Origin: Streptomyces parvus
GTDB taxonomy: Bacteria; Actinomycetota; Actinomycetes; Streptomycetales; Streptomycetaceae
NCBI RefSeq assembly: GCF_014648875.1
Contig: NZ_BMRY01000003.1
Coordinates: 186,001-250,000 of the forward strand
Length of the DNA stretch: 64,000 nt
Direction of reading: 5' to 3'
Below the pieces are notes generated by a model. It was not told where the DNA came from. It did not search any database and saw nothing but the letters and a program-made list of their open reading frames with translations. Every line of letters begins with the position of its first letter. The first letter of the stretch is position 1. The translations under genes and the position numbers were made by a program. Below are positions 1 to 8,375 of the stretch, one piece after another.

Positions 1-913
1 TCTTGTACCAGCCGGCGGTCGCGTAGATCAGGCAGACCTCGGCCATGATCACGGCAAGCGTGGCGTTGTGCGCGAGATTGGCCAGCACATCGAGCAGGGT
101 GCGGAACTCGCTCCGGGGCGCGTAGCGGTCCACGACCCACCAGACGGCGGCGGAGAGCCAGAGGATCCACAGCAGCACCGGCAGCCACCGGGTGCCGCCG
201 AGCCCGCCCAAGGCGGTGGCCGTCACGAGGACGTAGCCGAGGGGCGCCCAGAGCACCGGGCCCACGATGTCCCGGAGGGGCGGCAGGCCCTCGGCGGCAC
301 GCCGCGCGTTGCGCGCAGCGCGGCGGGCGTCCAGCGACCAGACCTGGGCGCAGCGCGTCAGCACGAGGTAGATCGCCATGAGGTGGACGACGTTGTCGCC
401 GCCGTCGCCCATGAAGATGCTGCGGTTCTGCACCGAGAGCACGCCGACCATGAAGAGGACGGACATGGTCCGGGTCCGCCAGCCGAGCATCAGCGCCGCG
501 GCGGACAGCAGAGTGAGGGCGTAGACCGCCTCGAACCAGACCGTGCTGTCGGTCCACATCAGGACGGAGAAGGCCCGGTTGCCCTCCGTGAGCTGACGGG
601 CCAGGTCCCAGTGCCACGGGCTGTCCGGGCCGTACAGCTCATGGCGGTGCGGCAGCTCGCGCAGCAGGAAGAAGAGGTAGGTGGCGGCGAAGCCGATCCG
701 GACGACGGCGCTCTGGTACGGGCCGAGGGCCGAGGCGGTGACACGCTGAAGGCCACGGGCCAGACCACCACCGGAGCCACCGGAACGTGGTGCCCGGGGC
801 CCGGCGGGCTGCGGGCCTGCCGACCGCGGGCCGGTCGGCAGCGGGCCGGTCGGCTGCGATCCGGACGACTGCGGGGTCGGGTTATGCGGGCTCTGGGGCG
901 AGGGGATGGTCAC
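1..913 (-). CDS. HTTM / SdpB-like membrane protein (3' end outside window)
   Basis: Reading from a GTG at 913, the protein has a Pro/Ser/Gly-rich, Gln-containing leader of about 60 residues and then a membrane part whose segments and loops (for example the motifs NRSIFMGDGGDNVVHL and WTDSTVWFEAVYAL) fit the HTTM domain, the horizontally transferred transmembrane family that includes vitamin K-dependent carboxylase-like proteins and SdpB. The start overlaps the stop of the upstream DUF5819 gene in a GTGA, so the two are translationally coupled. The C-terminus is cut by the window edge. Function is not known for the streptomycete version; SdpB acts with SdpA in maturation of a secreted toxin in Bacillus, and that is the basis for the comparison. 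Confidence 0.8.
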   Translation of the reverse strand, partial: MTIPSPQSPHNPTPQSSGSQPTGPLPTGPRSAGPQPAGPRAPRSGGSGGGLARGLQRVTASALGPYQSAVVRIGFAATYLFFLLRELPHRHELYGPDSPWHWDLARQLTEGNRAFSVLMWTDSTVWFEAVYALTLLSAAALMLGWRTRTMSVLFMVGVLSVQNRSIFMGDGGDNVVHLMAIYLVLTRCAQVWSLDARRAARNARRAAEGLPPLRDIVGPVLWAPLGYVLVTATALGGLGGTRWLPVLLWILWLSAAVWWVVDRYAPRSEFRTLLDVLANLAHNATLAVIMAEVCLIYATAGWYK

Positions 914-1770
914 TGGTTCGCCTCCGCACGCGCCGCGTCCCGGCTCTTCTCCGCCGCATGCTCGGGAAGATCGTCAGGGGTCACGGTCCACCAGGGGAGT
1001 ACGCGGTAGACGGGCCGGGTGCTGATCTTCTCGGTGCTCCAAGGGGGCGGGGCGATGGAGCTCGTGGCGGAGCGGAGCTGGATGCGTTCGATCGTGCCGC
1101 CGTAGTCGCGCTCGCTCAGCCGCAGCATCGCGATGCGCCGGACGTAGCGCTCGGAGAGATCCCCGCGCAGGCCGTTGGGGCGGTTCTCGCTGTCGTGGGA
1201 ATTGATGTAGAAGTCCCAGCCCCGGCGGAGCTCGTTCTGGTGCACATGGCTGGGGAAGAAGTTGCCGCGGATCCCTTTGGCGTCCTCGTGGGTCAGGTTC
1301 ATCCACCGGGTGGTGCGGCGGCCGTCGGCATCGACCACTTCGGCCCGCACATGGACGGCGACGTTCTGCTGGAGCGGGTTGGGCGCGAAGAGCTTCCAGT
1401 TCTGCTCGAACTCCGGGTAGATCCAGCGGTCGATCGTCTTCCCGTGCTCCTTGGTCAGCGTGTTGGACGGGGCGACGTGCAGGAACACCATGGCCACCTG
1501 CGCGCAGGCGAGGAGCCCGATCAGGGACAGCGCCAGGGCCGCGACCACCTGGTACGGAGTCGAGAGCCCGGCTATGCCCCGGCCGGTGACCGAGGGGTCG
1601 GCCGACGGCGTCGAGGGCGCCGGGTCCGTGGTGACCTCGGCGTTCGGCGGTACGGCTCCGTTCGGCGGTATGACGTCGGGGGTGTCCCGCGCTTCCGCCG
1701 GCCGGTTCAACGCCTGCGGCCAGGCGTCCTTCCCCCCGCCCGCAGAGCTCCTGTCGTGGTCCGAATCCAT
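910..1770 (-). CDS. DUF5819 family protein (SdpA-like)
   Basis: A protein of about 286 residues with one transmembrane segment near residues 60-85 (a hydrophobic run ending in ALALSLIGLLACAQVAMVFL) and an extracytoplasmic part containing FEQNWKLFAPNPLQQN, a signature of the DUF5819/SdpA group. I chose ATG 1770 because nothing resembling a ribosome binding site precedes the alternative GTG at 1797; the choice is not certain. It lies directly upstream of, and overlaps, the HTTM gene, giving an SdpA-SdpB-like pair. No SdpC-like toxin gene is visible. It is transcribed divergently from paaA. Confidence 0.72.
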   Translation of the reverse strand: MDSDHDRSSAGGGKDAWPQALNRPAEARDTPDVIPPNGAVPPNAEVTTDPAPSTPSADPSVTGRGIAGLSTPYQVVAALALSLIGLLACAQVAMVFLHVAPSNTLTKEHGKTIDRWIYPEFEQNWKLFAPNPLQQNVAVHVRAEVVDADGRRTTRWMNLTHEDAKGIRGNFFPSHVHQNELRRGWDFYINSHDSENRPNGLRGDLSERYVRRIAMLRLSERDYGGTIERIQLRSATSSIAPPPWSTEKISTRPVYRVLPWWTVTPDDLPEHAAEKSRDAARAEANQ

Positions 1771-1801
1771 CCCGCCCCGCTCACCGTCGATCACCACTCA
1801 G

Positions 1802-1810
1802 TTATCCACA
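1802..1810 (+). promoter_or_regulatory. DnaA box (isolated)
   Basis: TTATCCACA, the classical perfect 9-mer DnaA box, lies in the short gap between the divergent DUF5819 and paaA genes, about 45 kb from oriC. It is a single copy; functional relevance is unproven. Confidence 0.45.
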
Positions 1811-1855
1811 GGGTTGACACCCTACGGGCCTCCGACTCACCATTGAAGTCAAGGA

Positions 1856-1869
1856 ACCGAACGATCGGT
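1856..1869. promoter_or_regulatory. PaaR-like operator before paaA
   Basis: The 14-mer ACCGAACGATCGGT matches ACCG-NN-CG-NN-CGGT, the core of the operator described for the TetR-family phenylacetate regulator PaaR of Corynebacterium. It sits 17 bp upstream of the paaA start codon, where binding would block transcription. A TTGACA at 1814-1819 could be a -35 element but I see no convincing -10. The regulator gene itself is not in the window. Confidence 0.6.
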
Positions 1870-1885
1870 CGGTAGGGAGCCCGGG

Positions 1886-3025
1886 ATGGCGGCAGTGACT
1901 GCGCACCAGACGACGCAGAAGACGCTCGGCACGGCGAATGCGGCGGGCGGACCGGGTTCGACGGCTGCGGCGGGTGAGACCGACGCGGCGGCTGCGGGCC
2001 ACCTCGCGGCCTTCGACGCGGCCGTGGCGGCGGACGAGCGGATCGAGCCGCGCGACTGGATGCCCGACGCCTACCGGGCGACGCTGATCCGCCAGATGGC
2101 CCAGCACGCCCACTCGGAGATCATCGGCATGCAGCCCGAGGCCAACTGGATCACCCGGGCGCCCTCGCTGCGCCGCAAGGCGATCCTCATGGCCAAGGTG
2201 CAGGACGAGGCGGGCCACGGCCTGTATCTCTACAGCGCCGCCGAGACCCTGGGCACCAGCCGCGAGGAGCTGCTCGACAAGCTCCACGCGGGCCGCCAGC
2301 GCTATTCCTCGATCTTCAACTACCCCACGCTGACCTGGGCCGACGTCGGCGCGATCGGCTGGCTGGTGGACGGCGCGGCGATCACCAACCAGGTGCCGCT
2401 CTGCCGCTGCTCCTACGGCCCCTACGCCCGCGCGATGGTCCGTATCTGCAAGGAGGAGTCCTTCCACCAGCGCCAGGGGTACGAGCTGCTGCTCGCCCTC
2501 AGCCGTGGCACCGAGGCCCAGCACGCCATGGCCCAGGACGCGGTGAACCGCTGGTGGTGGCCCTCCTTGATGATGTTCGGCCCGCCGGACGACGCCTCGT
2601 CGCACTCCGAGCAGTCGATGGCCTGGAAGATCAAGCGGCACTCCAACGACGAGCTGCGCCGGCGCTTCGTCGACATCTGCGTGCCCCAGGCCGAGGCGCT
2701 GGGCCTGGACCTCCCGGACCCCGACATCCGGTGGAACGAGGAGCTGGGCAGCCACGACTTCGGCGCGATCGACTGGTCGGAGTTCCAGGAGGTCCTGAAG
2801 GGCAACGGCCCCTGCAACGAGCAGCGGATCACCCAGCGGCGCAGGGCCCACGAGGAGGGTGCCTGGGTCCGGGAAGCGGCGGCCGCGTACGCCACCAAGC
2901 ACGCCCCGGCACAGACATCGCCCCGGACACCGGCATCGGCATCGGCATCGGCATCGGCATCGGCATCGGCATCGGCATCGGCACAGAACAGCGCGTCCGC
3001 GCAGCATGTGGAGGAGACGGCATGA
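1886..3025 (+). CDS. paaA: 1,2-phenylacetyl-CoA epoxidase subunit PaaA
   Basis: Catalytic large subunit of the multicomponent monooxygenase that epoxidises phenylacetyl-CoA. This 379-residue protein is a ferritin-like diiron enzyme: the iron ligand region includes SEIIG (Glu78), DEAGH (residues 107-111) and EESFH (about 190-194). The start is ATG 1886, with AGGGAG at 1874-1879. The first 40 residues are Ala/Thr/Gly-rich and probably disordered. The C-terminus carries an unusual Ala-Ser dipeptide run (about residues 350-365) encoded by a hexanucleotide repeat. The stop overlaps the paaB start (ATGA). It heads a five-gene operon behind a PaaR-like box. Confidence 0.96.
   Translation: MAAVTAHQTTQKTLGTANAAGGPGSTAAAGETDAAAAGHLAAFDAAVAADERIEPRDWMPDAYRATLIRQMAQHAHSEIIGMQPEANWITRAPSLRRKAILMAKVQDEAGHGLYLYSAAETLGTSREELLDKLHAGRQRYSSIFNYPTLTWADVGAIGWLVDGAAITNQVPLCRCSYGPYARAMVRICKEESFHQRQGYELLLALSRGTEAQHAMAQDAVNRWWWPSLMMFGPPDDASSHSEQSMAWKIKRHSNDELRRRFVDICVPQAEALGLDLPDPDIRWNEELGSHDFGAIDWSEFQEVLKGNGPCNEQRITQRRRAHEEGAWVREAAAAYATKHAPAQTSPRTPASASASASASASASASAQNSASAQHVEETA
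2932..2979 (+). repeat. (GGCATC)8 microsatellite inside paaA
   Basis: Eight uninterrupted copies of GGCATC. In the paaA frame the repeat reads GCA TCG, giving alternating Ala-Ser. Gain or loss of units keeps frame, so it would vary only the length of the protein tail. Confidence 0.95.
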
Positions 3026-3312
3026 GCAGCTCGACCGACTGGCCTCTGTGGGAGGTGTTCGTGCGCTCGCGGCGCGGACTGTCCCACACCCACGCGGGCA
3101 GCCTGCACGCCCCGGACGCCGAGATGGCCCTGCGCAACGCCCGCGACCTCTACACCCGCCGCTCCGAGGGCGTCTCGATCTGGGTGATCCCGTCCACCGC
3201 GATCACCGCCTCCTCCCCCGACGAGAAGGACTCCTTCTTCGAGCCGGCCGGCGACAAGCCCTACCGCCACCCGACGTTCTACGAGATCCCGGACGGGGTG
3301 AAGCACCTGTGA
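3022..3312 (+). CDS. paaB: 1,2-phenylacetyl-CoA epoxidase subunit PaaB
   Basis: A 96-residue small subunit of the phenylacetyl-CoA epoxidase, recognisable by its opening [20 protein letters not shown] and the [18 protein letters not shown] segment, both typical of PaaB. PaaB is non-catalytic and needed for assembly or electron transfer. The ATG at 3022 overlaps the paaA stop by 4 bp, and the gene's own stop overlaps the GTG of paaC, so the set is translationally coupled. Confidence 0.95.
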   Translation: MSSSTDWPLWEVFVRSRRGLSHTHAGSLHAPDAEMALRNARDLYTRRSEGVSIWVIPSTAITASSPDEKDSFFEPAGDKPYRHPTFYEIPDGVKHL

Positions 3313-4025
3313 GCGCCGCACTCGCCCTCGGCGACGACGCGCTGGTGCTCTCGCACCGGCTGGGGGAGTGGGCCGGTCACGCCCCCGTCCTGGAGGAGGA
3401 GGTGGCGCTCGCCAATATCGCCCTGGACCTGCTGGGGCAGGCGCGGGTGCTGCTCTCGCTCGCCGGCGACGAGGACGAGCTGGCCTACCTCCGCGAGGAG
3501 CGCGCCTTCCGCAACCTCCAGCTGGTCGAGCAGCCGAACGGGGACTTCGCCCACACCATCGCCCGGCAGCTCTACTTCTCGGTGTACCAGCACCTGCTGT
3601 ACGGGCGACTGGCGGCCGGGGACGGCGAGTTCGCCGGTCTGGCGGCCAAGGCCGTGAAGGAAGTGGCCTACCACCGCGACCACGCCGAGCAGTGGGTCCT
3701 GCGGCTCGGGGACGGCACCGAGGAGAGCCACCGCCGGATGCAGAGCGGCCTGGACGCGCTGTGGCGGTTCACCGGTGAGATGTTCCAGCCGGTCGAGGGG
3801 CTCGACTCCCCGGAATCCGGTGTCGACCGGCAGGCACTGGAGAGCGGTTGGCTCGCCGCCGTCACCGACGTCGTCGAGCGCGCCACGCTGACTCTCCCCA
3901 CGGGCCCGCGGTCCGGGGGCTGGGCGGCGGGCGCGGGCCGGCAGGGGCTGCACACCGAGCCGTTCGGCCGCATGATCGCCGAGATGCAGCATCTGCACCG
4001 CAGTCACCCGGGGGCGTCATGGTGA
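3309..4025 (+). CDS. paaC: 1,2-phenylacetyl-CoA epoxidase subunit PaaC
   Basis: A 238-residue structural subunit that pairs with PaaA in the epoxidase core. It has a ferritin-like fold related to PaaA: LEEEVALANIALDLLGQARVL near residues 30-50 and KEVAYHRDHAEQWVLRLGDG further on are conserved PaaC blocks. The GTG start at 3309 overlaps the paaB stop. Its end overlaps the start of paaD by 7 bp. Confidence 0.95.
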   Translation: MSAALALGDDALVLSHRLGEWAGHAPVLEEEVALANIALDLLGQARVLLSLAGDEDELAYLREERAFRNLQLVEQPNGDFAHTIARQLYFSVYQHLLYGRLAAGDGEFAGLAAKAVKEVAYHRDHAEQWVLRLGDGTEESHRRMQSGLDALWRFTGEMFQPVEGLDSPESGVDRQALESGWLAAVTDVVERATLTLPTGPRSGGWAAGAGRQGLHTEPFGRMIAEMQHLHRSHPGASW

Positions 4026-4516
4026 CCGACACACTGCTGGAGGCGGAGCTGCGCGAGCTGGCCGGCTCCGTGCCCGACCCCGAGCTCCCGGTGCTGACCC
4101 TGGCGGAGCTGGGCGTCCTGCGGGACGTCCGGGTGGAGGGCCCGGGCCGGGTGACCGTGCGGCTCACCCCGACCTACACCGGCTGCCCGGCGATCGGGGC
4201 GATGTCCGCCGACATCGAGCGGGTGCTGCACGACCACGGCGTGCCGGAGGTCTCCGTGGTCACGGTCCTCGCACCGGCCTGGTCGACGGACGACATCAGC
4301 GCCGAAGGACGCCGCAAGCTCGCGGAGTTCGGCATAGCACCGCCGCGCGCCCACAGCGCCGACGGCGGCCCGGTGCCGCTGACGCTCTCGGTGCGCTGCC
4401 CGCACTGCGGCTCCACGGACACGGAGCTGCTCAGCCGGTTCTCCTCCACGGCGTGCAAGGCCCTGCGCCGCTGCGTCGCCTGCCGCGAACCGTTCGACCA
4501 CTTCAAGGAGTTGTAG
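4019..4516 (+). CDS. paaD: PaaD, phenylacetate epoxidase accessory (MIP18/DUF59) protein
   Basis: A 165-residue protein with an N-terminal MIP18-like (DUF59) domain, including TPTYTGCPA (about residues 55-65), and a C-terminal zinc-ribbon-like part with CPHC and CVAC pairs. PaaD is associated with Fe-S assembly or maturation of the epoxidase. ATG 4019 overlaps the end of paaC; GTG 4022 is an alternative. paaE starts at the base after the stop codon. Confidence 0.94.
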   Translation: MVTDTLLEAELRELAGSVPDPELPVLTLAELGVLRDVRVEGPGRVTVRLTPTYTGCPAIGAMSADIERVLHDHGVPEVSVVTVLAPAWSTDDISAEGRRKLAEFGIAPPRAHSADGGPVPLTLSVRCPHCGSTDTELLSRFSSTACKALRRCVACREPFDHFKEL

Positions 4517-5575
4517 ATGTTCCATCCGCTCCGGGTCAGCGCGATCGAACGGATCACGGACGACGCGGTGGCCGTGACCCTCGCCGTGCCGGCCGAGCTG
4601 CGCGAGACCTTCCGCCACACCCCCGGCCAGCATCTGAACGTGCGCTACACCGTGGACGGCAAGGAGGTCCGCCGTTCGTACTCGATCTGCGCGCCGGCCA
4701 CCGAGCAGCCCGGCGAACCGGTGCTGCGGGTGGGCATCCGCATGGTCGAGGGCGGTGCGTTCTCGACGTACGCGCTGAAGGAGCTGGCCGTCGGGGACCG
4801 GGTGGAGGCCATGCCTCCGATGGGCCGCTTCGCCCTGAAGCCACGCCCGGGCCTGTTCGCGGCGGTGGTCGGCGGCAGCGGCATCACCCCGGTGCTGTCG
4901 ATGGCGGCCACTCTGCTCGACCGGGAGCCGACGGCCCGGTTCTGTCTGATCCGCAGCGACCGCACGGCGGCCTCGACGATGTTCCTCGACGAGGTGGCCG
5001 ACCTCAAGGACCGCTATCCGGACCGCTTCCAGCTGGTCACCGCGCTCTCCCGGGAGGAGCAGTCGGCCGGGCTCCCCTCCGGGCGGCTGGACACCGAACG
5101 GCTGACGGGCCTGCTGCCCGCCGTGCTCCCGGTGCCGGAGGTGGACGGCTGGTTCCTGTGCGGACCGCTCGGTCTCGTCCGGGGCACGGAGAAGGCTCTG
5201 AAGACGCTCGGTGTCGACCGTTCCCGGGTCCATCAGGAGATCTTCCACGTCGACGAGGGCTCCACCGACGTGACGGTGGTCAAGGTCGCGGCCCCGTCCG
5301 ACTCCGTGCTGACGGCCACCCTCCACGGCCGCTCGGGCAGCTGGCCCGTGGAGAACGCGGAATCCCTGCTGGAGACGGTGCTGCGAAGCCGCTCGGACGC
5401 TCCGTACGCGTGCAAGGGCGGGGTCTGCGGGACCTGCCGCGCGTTCCTCGTGTCGGGCGAGGTCCGGATGGACCGCAACTTCGCCCTGGAACCGGAGGAG
5501 ACGGAGGCGGGCTTCGTGCTCGCCTGCCAGTCGCATCCGCTCACCCCGGAGGTGGAGCTGGACTTCGACCGCTGA
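4517..5575 (+). CDS. paaE: PaaE, phenylacetate epoxidase reductase (FAD, 2Fe-2S)
   Basis: Electron-transfer component of the epoxidase, 352 residues. The N-terminal half is an FNR-type FAD/NAD(P)H module, including RRSYSICAP for flavin binding and GGSGITPVLSM for nucleotide binding. The C-terminal quarter is a plant-type ferredoxin with the C-x4-C-x2-C...C pattern at about Cys299, Cys304, Cys307 and Cys337. It starts immediately after the paaD stop and ends the coupled paaABCDE set. The downstream ligation and ring-opening genes (paaK, paaG, paaZ) are not in this window. Confidence 0.95.
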   Translation: MFHPLRVSAIERITDDAVAVTLAVPAELRETFRHTPGQHLNVRYTVDGKEVRRSYSICAPATEQPGEPVLRVGIRMVEGGAFSTYALKELAVGDRVEAMPPMGRFALKPRPGLFAAVVGGSGITPVLSMAATLLDREPTARFCLIRSDRTAASTMFLDEVADLKDRYPDRFQLVTALSREEQSAGLPSGRLDTERLTGLLPAVLPVPEVDGWFLCGPLGLVRGTEKALKTLGVDRSRVHQEIFHVDEGSTDVTVVKVAAPSDSVLTATLHGRSGSWPVENAESLLETVLRSRSDAPYACKGGVCGTCRAFLVSGEVRMDRNFALEPEETEAGFVLACQSHPLTPEVELDFDR

Positions 5576-5613
5576 GGCCCGGGCGGGCCGCCGCGCCACT
5601 CCCTTCCCATCCC

Positions 5614-5629
5614 ATAGAACCTGTTCTAT
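5614..5629. promoter_or_regulatory. KstR-like palindromic operator
   Basis: A perfect 16-bp dyad with arms ATAGAAC and GTTCTAT around CT. It fits TNNAACNNGTTNNA, the published KstR consensus for sterol catabolism genes in mycobacteria and rhodococci. It lies 46 bp upstream of the acyl-CoA dehydrogenase start. Confidence 0.6.
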
Positions 5630-5675
5630 CTTGACGACCCGTCAGCTAGCTCAGGGTCAACGGGAGGCCGGGACA

Positions 5676-6872
5676 GTGGACTTCACCTTCACCGAGGAAC
5701 AGCAGGCGGCCGTCGAGGCGGCCAGGGCCGTCTTCTCGGATGTCGCGCCCGACCGCACGCCCAGCCCCGCCCTGGCCCCGGGCGCGGTGGCGGAGGACAT
5801 CGACCGGCAGCTGTGGCACGAGCTGGCGCGCACGGACCTGCTCGGGCTCACGCTGTCGCCGGAGCACGGGGGCGCGGGCCTGGACCCGATCGCGCTCTGC
5901 CTGGTCCTGCGGGAGTCGGCCAAGGTGCTGGCCAGGGTCCCGTTGCTGGAGAGCTGCGCGGTGGCGACGGCCGTCGAGCGGTACGGCGAGCGCACCCTCG
6001 CGGCGGAGCTGCTGCCCCGGGCCGGCCGGGGCGAGCTGATCCTGACCGTCGGCGCCAACGGCCGCAGCGGCCACGATCCGGCCGAACTCGCCGTCTCCGC
6101 ACGGCCGTACGGGGAAGGCGACGGGAGCGGCGAGAGCGACGGAGCCGACAGGGAGACCGGCGGCCCGTCCGAGGGCTCCGGCTGGGTGCTCGACGGGGTC
6201 CAGTCCGCGGTTCCCTGGGCCCAGGTCGCCGACTGGATCGCCGTCCCCGCACACACGGCCGGGGGCCGCCCGGTCCTCGCCCTCGTGCCCCGTACCCGCG
6301 ACGGCGTCACCTTGGCGGACCAGGTCTCCACCAGCGGTGAACGCCTGGCGGAGGTCAGGCTGGAGGCCGTGCGCGTGGAACCGCGCGAGCTGATCGATGT
6401 CGCGGGCTGCTGGGACTGGCTGCGGTCCCTGCTCACCACGGGGACATGCGCGCTGGCGCTCGGGCTGGGCGAGCGGGTGCTCGCGATGACCGCCGAATAC
6501 ACCGGCAGGCGCGAGCAGTTCGGGTTTCCCGTCGCGACGTTCCAGGCGGTGGCGGTCCAGGCCGCCGACCGGTACATCGACCTACGGGCGATGGAGGCGA
6601 CCCTCTGGCAGGCCGCCTGGCGGATCTCCACCGCCGCCGGGGGCCCGCTCCCGGCGGCGGGCGACGTCGCCGTGGCGAAGATCTGGGCCTCCGACGGCGT
6701 GCGCCGCGTCGTGCAGACCGCCCAGCATCTGCACGGCGGCTTCGGCGCGGACACCGACTACCCGCTGCACCGCTACCACGCCTGGGCGAAGCAGATCGAG
6801 CTCTCCCTCGGCCCGGCAGCGGCCCACGAGGAGGCGCTGGGAGACCTGCTGGCCGCCCACCCGCTCGGCTGA
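5676..6872 (+). CDS. acyl-CoA dehydrogenase family protein (KstR-box associated)
   Basis: A flavoprotein of about 398 residues with acyl-CoA dehydrogenase N-terminal, middle and C-terminal domains (VDFTFTEEQQAAVEAARAVF at the start; RREQFGFPVATFQAVAVQAAD in the C-terminal helix bundle). GTG 5676 follows GGGAGG at 5662-5667 and gives the family-typical N-terminus. The C-terminal segment reads QHLHGGFGADTDYPLHRY; the usual catalytic-Glu loop is not obvious, as in partner subunits of heteromeric steroid dehydrogenases (FadE/ChsE type). It also has an acidic insertion around residues 150-170. Exact substrate is unknown; the operator suggests a sterol or side-chain acyl-CoA. Confidence 0.85.
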   Translation: MDFTFTEEQQAAVEAARAVFSDVAPDRTPSPALAPGAVAEDIDRQLWHELARTDLLGLTLSPEHGGAGLDPIALCLVLRESAKVLARVPLLESCAVATAVERYGERTLAAELLPRAGRGELILTVGANGRSGHDPAELAVSARPYGEGDGSGESDGADRETGGPSEGSGWVLDGVQSAVPWAQVADWIAVPAHTAGGRPVLALVPRTRDGVTLADQVSTSGERLAEVRLEAVRVEPRELIDVAGCWDWLRSLLTTGTCALALGLGERVLAMTAEYTGRREQFGFPVATFQAVAVQAADRYIDLRAMEATLWQAAWRISTAAGGPLPAAGDVAVAKIWASDGVRRVVQTAQHLHGGFGADTDYPLHRYHAWAKQIELSLGPAAAHEEALGDLLAAHPLG

Positions 6873-6911
6873 CCGCGACCGGGCCCCGGGCCCGAAGAAC
6901 GGGGGACCGGC

Positions 6912-7256
6912 TCAGAGGACGAAGGCAGGCGTCCCGTTGTCCGTGACCATCGGGCGGCCGGCGCCGTCCCAGGCCTGCATACCGCCGTCGATGTTCACCG
7001 CGTCGATGCCCTGCTGGACCAGGTACTGGGTGACCTGGGCCGACCGGCCGCCCACCCGGCACATCACATGCACGCGCCGGCCGTCCTCGGCCGCCTCGGT
7101 CAGCTCGCCGAACCGGCCCACGAAATCGCTCATCGGAATGTGCAGCGCGCCCTCGACGTGACCGGCCACCCACTCGTCGTTCTCACGGACGTCCAGGACG
7201 AAGCCGTCCGACGGCACCGCGGCGGCGTCCACCGAGGGCAGCGGGGCGAAATTCAT
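6912..7256 (-). CDS. rhodanese-like domain protein
   Basis: A 114-residue single-domain rhodanese. The active-site loop is CRVGGRS with Cys66, preceded by the family motifs LDVRENDEWVAGHVEGALHIP and followed by GGMQAW. Likely a sulfur carrier or transferase, or a redox sensor; the substrate cannot be deduced. It starts at ATG 7256 and converges with the acyl-CoA dehydrogenase gene. Confidence 0.9.
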   Translation of the reverse strand: MNFAPLPSVDAAAVPSDGFVLDVRENDEWVAGHVEGALHIPMSDFVGRFGELTEAAEDGRRVHVMCRVGGRSAQVTQYLVQQGIDAVNIDGGMQAWDGAGRPMVTDNGTPAFVL

Positions 7257-7369
7257 GGGTCATGCCTTCTCTCGTACATACGCGGAAGAGTCGTCCACTC
7301 ACGGAAGAGTCACCGGGAACGCTACTGCACCCGACTCCCGCGCCCGGCCCACCGCGGCGCCCACCGCGC

Positions 7370-8284
7370 CTACTGCTGCGCCATCTCCGCGAGCTCCGCC
7401 TCGCGCCGGGACACCTCGCCCAGCAGCTGCTCGGCGATGTCCTCCAGCAGCTGGTCCGGGTCGTCGGGGGCCATCCGCAGCATCGAGCCGATCGCGCCGT
7501 CCTCCAGCTCCTTGGCGAGCACCGTCAGCAGCTCCTTGCGCCGGCTGAGCCACTCCAGCCGCGCGTAGAGCTCCTCGCTCTCGCTCAGCGGGGCCGGCGG
7601 CTGCACCGGGCCGGCCTCCCACTCCGCCACGAGCTCCTTGAGCAGCTCGACGTCACCGCGGCCGTAGGCGGCGTTCACCCGGGCGATGAACTCGTCCCGG
7701 CGCTGCCGCTCCACCTCGTCCTGAGCGAGGTCCGGGTGCGCCTTGCGGGCCAGCTCCCGGTAGAGCCTGCGGGCCTCCTCGCTCGGCCTGACCCGCTTCG
7801 GCGGCCGGACCGGCTGCTCGGTGAGCATGGCCGCGGCCTCGGGGGAGAGCCCGTCGGTGTCCATCCAGTCGTGGAACAGCTCGTCGACCCCGGGCATCGG
7901 CATGACGACCGCCCGCGCCTCGCGCGCCTTGCGCTCGTCCTCCGGGTCCCCGGTCTTCGCCGCCCGCGCCTCCGCGATCAGCGCGTCCAGCTCGTCGAGA
8001 CGCGCGTACATCGGGCCGAGCTTCTGGTGGTGCAGCCGGGAGAAGTTCTCGACCTCCACCCGGAAGGTCTCCACCGCGATCTCGAACTCGATCAACGCCT
8101 GCTCGGCGACCTGCACCGCCCGGGCCAGCCGGGCCTCGGGCCGCTGCTCGGCGTCCTCGGGACCTGCGGCCTCCCCGGCCTCGTCCTGCTGGACGTCCTG
8201 GACGTCCTCGCTGCCCTGCGGGACGTTGTCCTGCCGGTCTTCATCGTTCCGGGTGGTCGGCACCCCGGCGGCTTCGTGGCTCAC
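7370..8284 (-). CDS. J-domain-containing protein
   Basis: About 304 residues from a GTG at 8284. The Hsp70-stimulating J domain is in the C-terminal half: YRELARKAHPDLAQDE holds the HPD tripeptide at about residues 182-184. Before it is a coiled-coil-rich stretch (ARAVQVAEQALIEFEIAVET), and a second coiled coil follows (ELYARLEWLSRRKELLTVLA). No DnaJ zinc-finger region is present, so it is a specialised co-chaperone rather than DnaJ. An upstream in-frame start at 8368 exists but lacks support. Confidence 0.82.
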   Translation of the reverse strand: MSHEAAGVPTTRNDEDRQDNVPQGSEDVQDVQQDEAGEAAGPEDAEQRPEARLARAVQVAEQALIEFEIAVETFRVEVENFSRLHHQKLGPMYARLDELDALIAEARAAKTGDPEDERKAREARAVVMPMPGVDELFHDWMDTDGLSPEAAAMLTEQPVRPPKRVRPSEEARRLYRELARKAHPDLAQDEVERQRRDEFIARVNAAYGRGDVELLKELVAEWEAGPVQPPAPLSESEELYARLEWLSRRKELLTVLAKELEDGAIGSMLRMAPDDPDQLLEDIAEQLLGEVSRREAELAEMAQQ

Positions 8285-8375
8285 CCGTCCAGCGTATGGC
8301 CACATCCCGGTAGCACGGCACACGCGGTGGGCCCGGTCCGGACCCACCGCCGCACGCGCGCCGGACACGGACCCG

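Noticed and set aside
2554..3312. long version of paaB beginning within paaA
   Set aside because: The extension is paaA read in another frame, including the microsatellite; the coupled ATG at 3022 gives a normal PaaB.
6880..6894. GC-only dyad between acyl-CoA dehydrogenase and rhodanese genes as a terminator
   Set aside because: Only 7-bp arms with a 1-nt spacer, too small for a hairpin loop and no U-tract.
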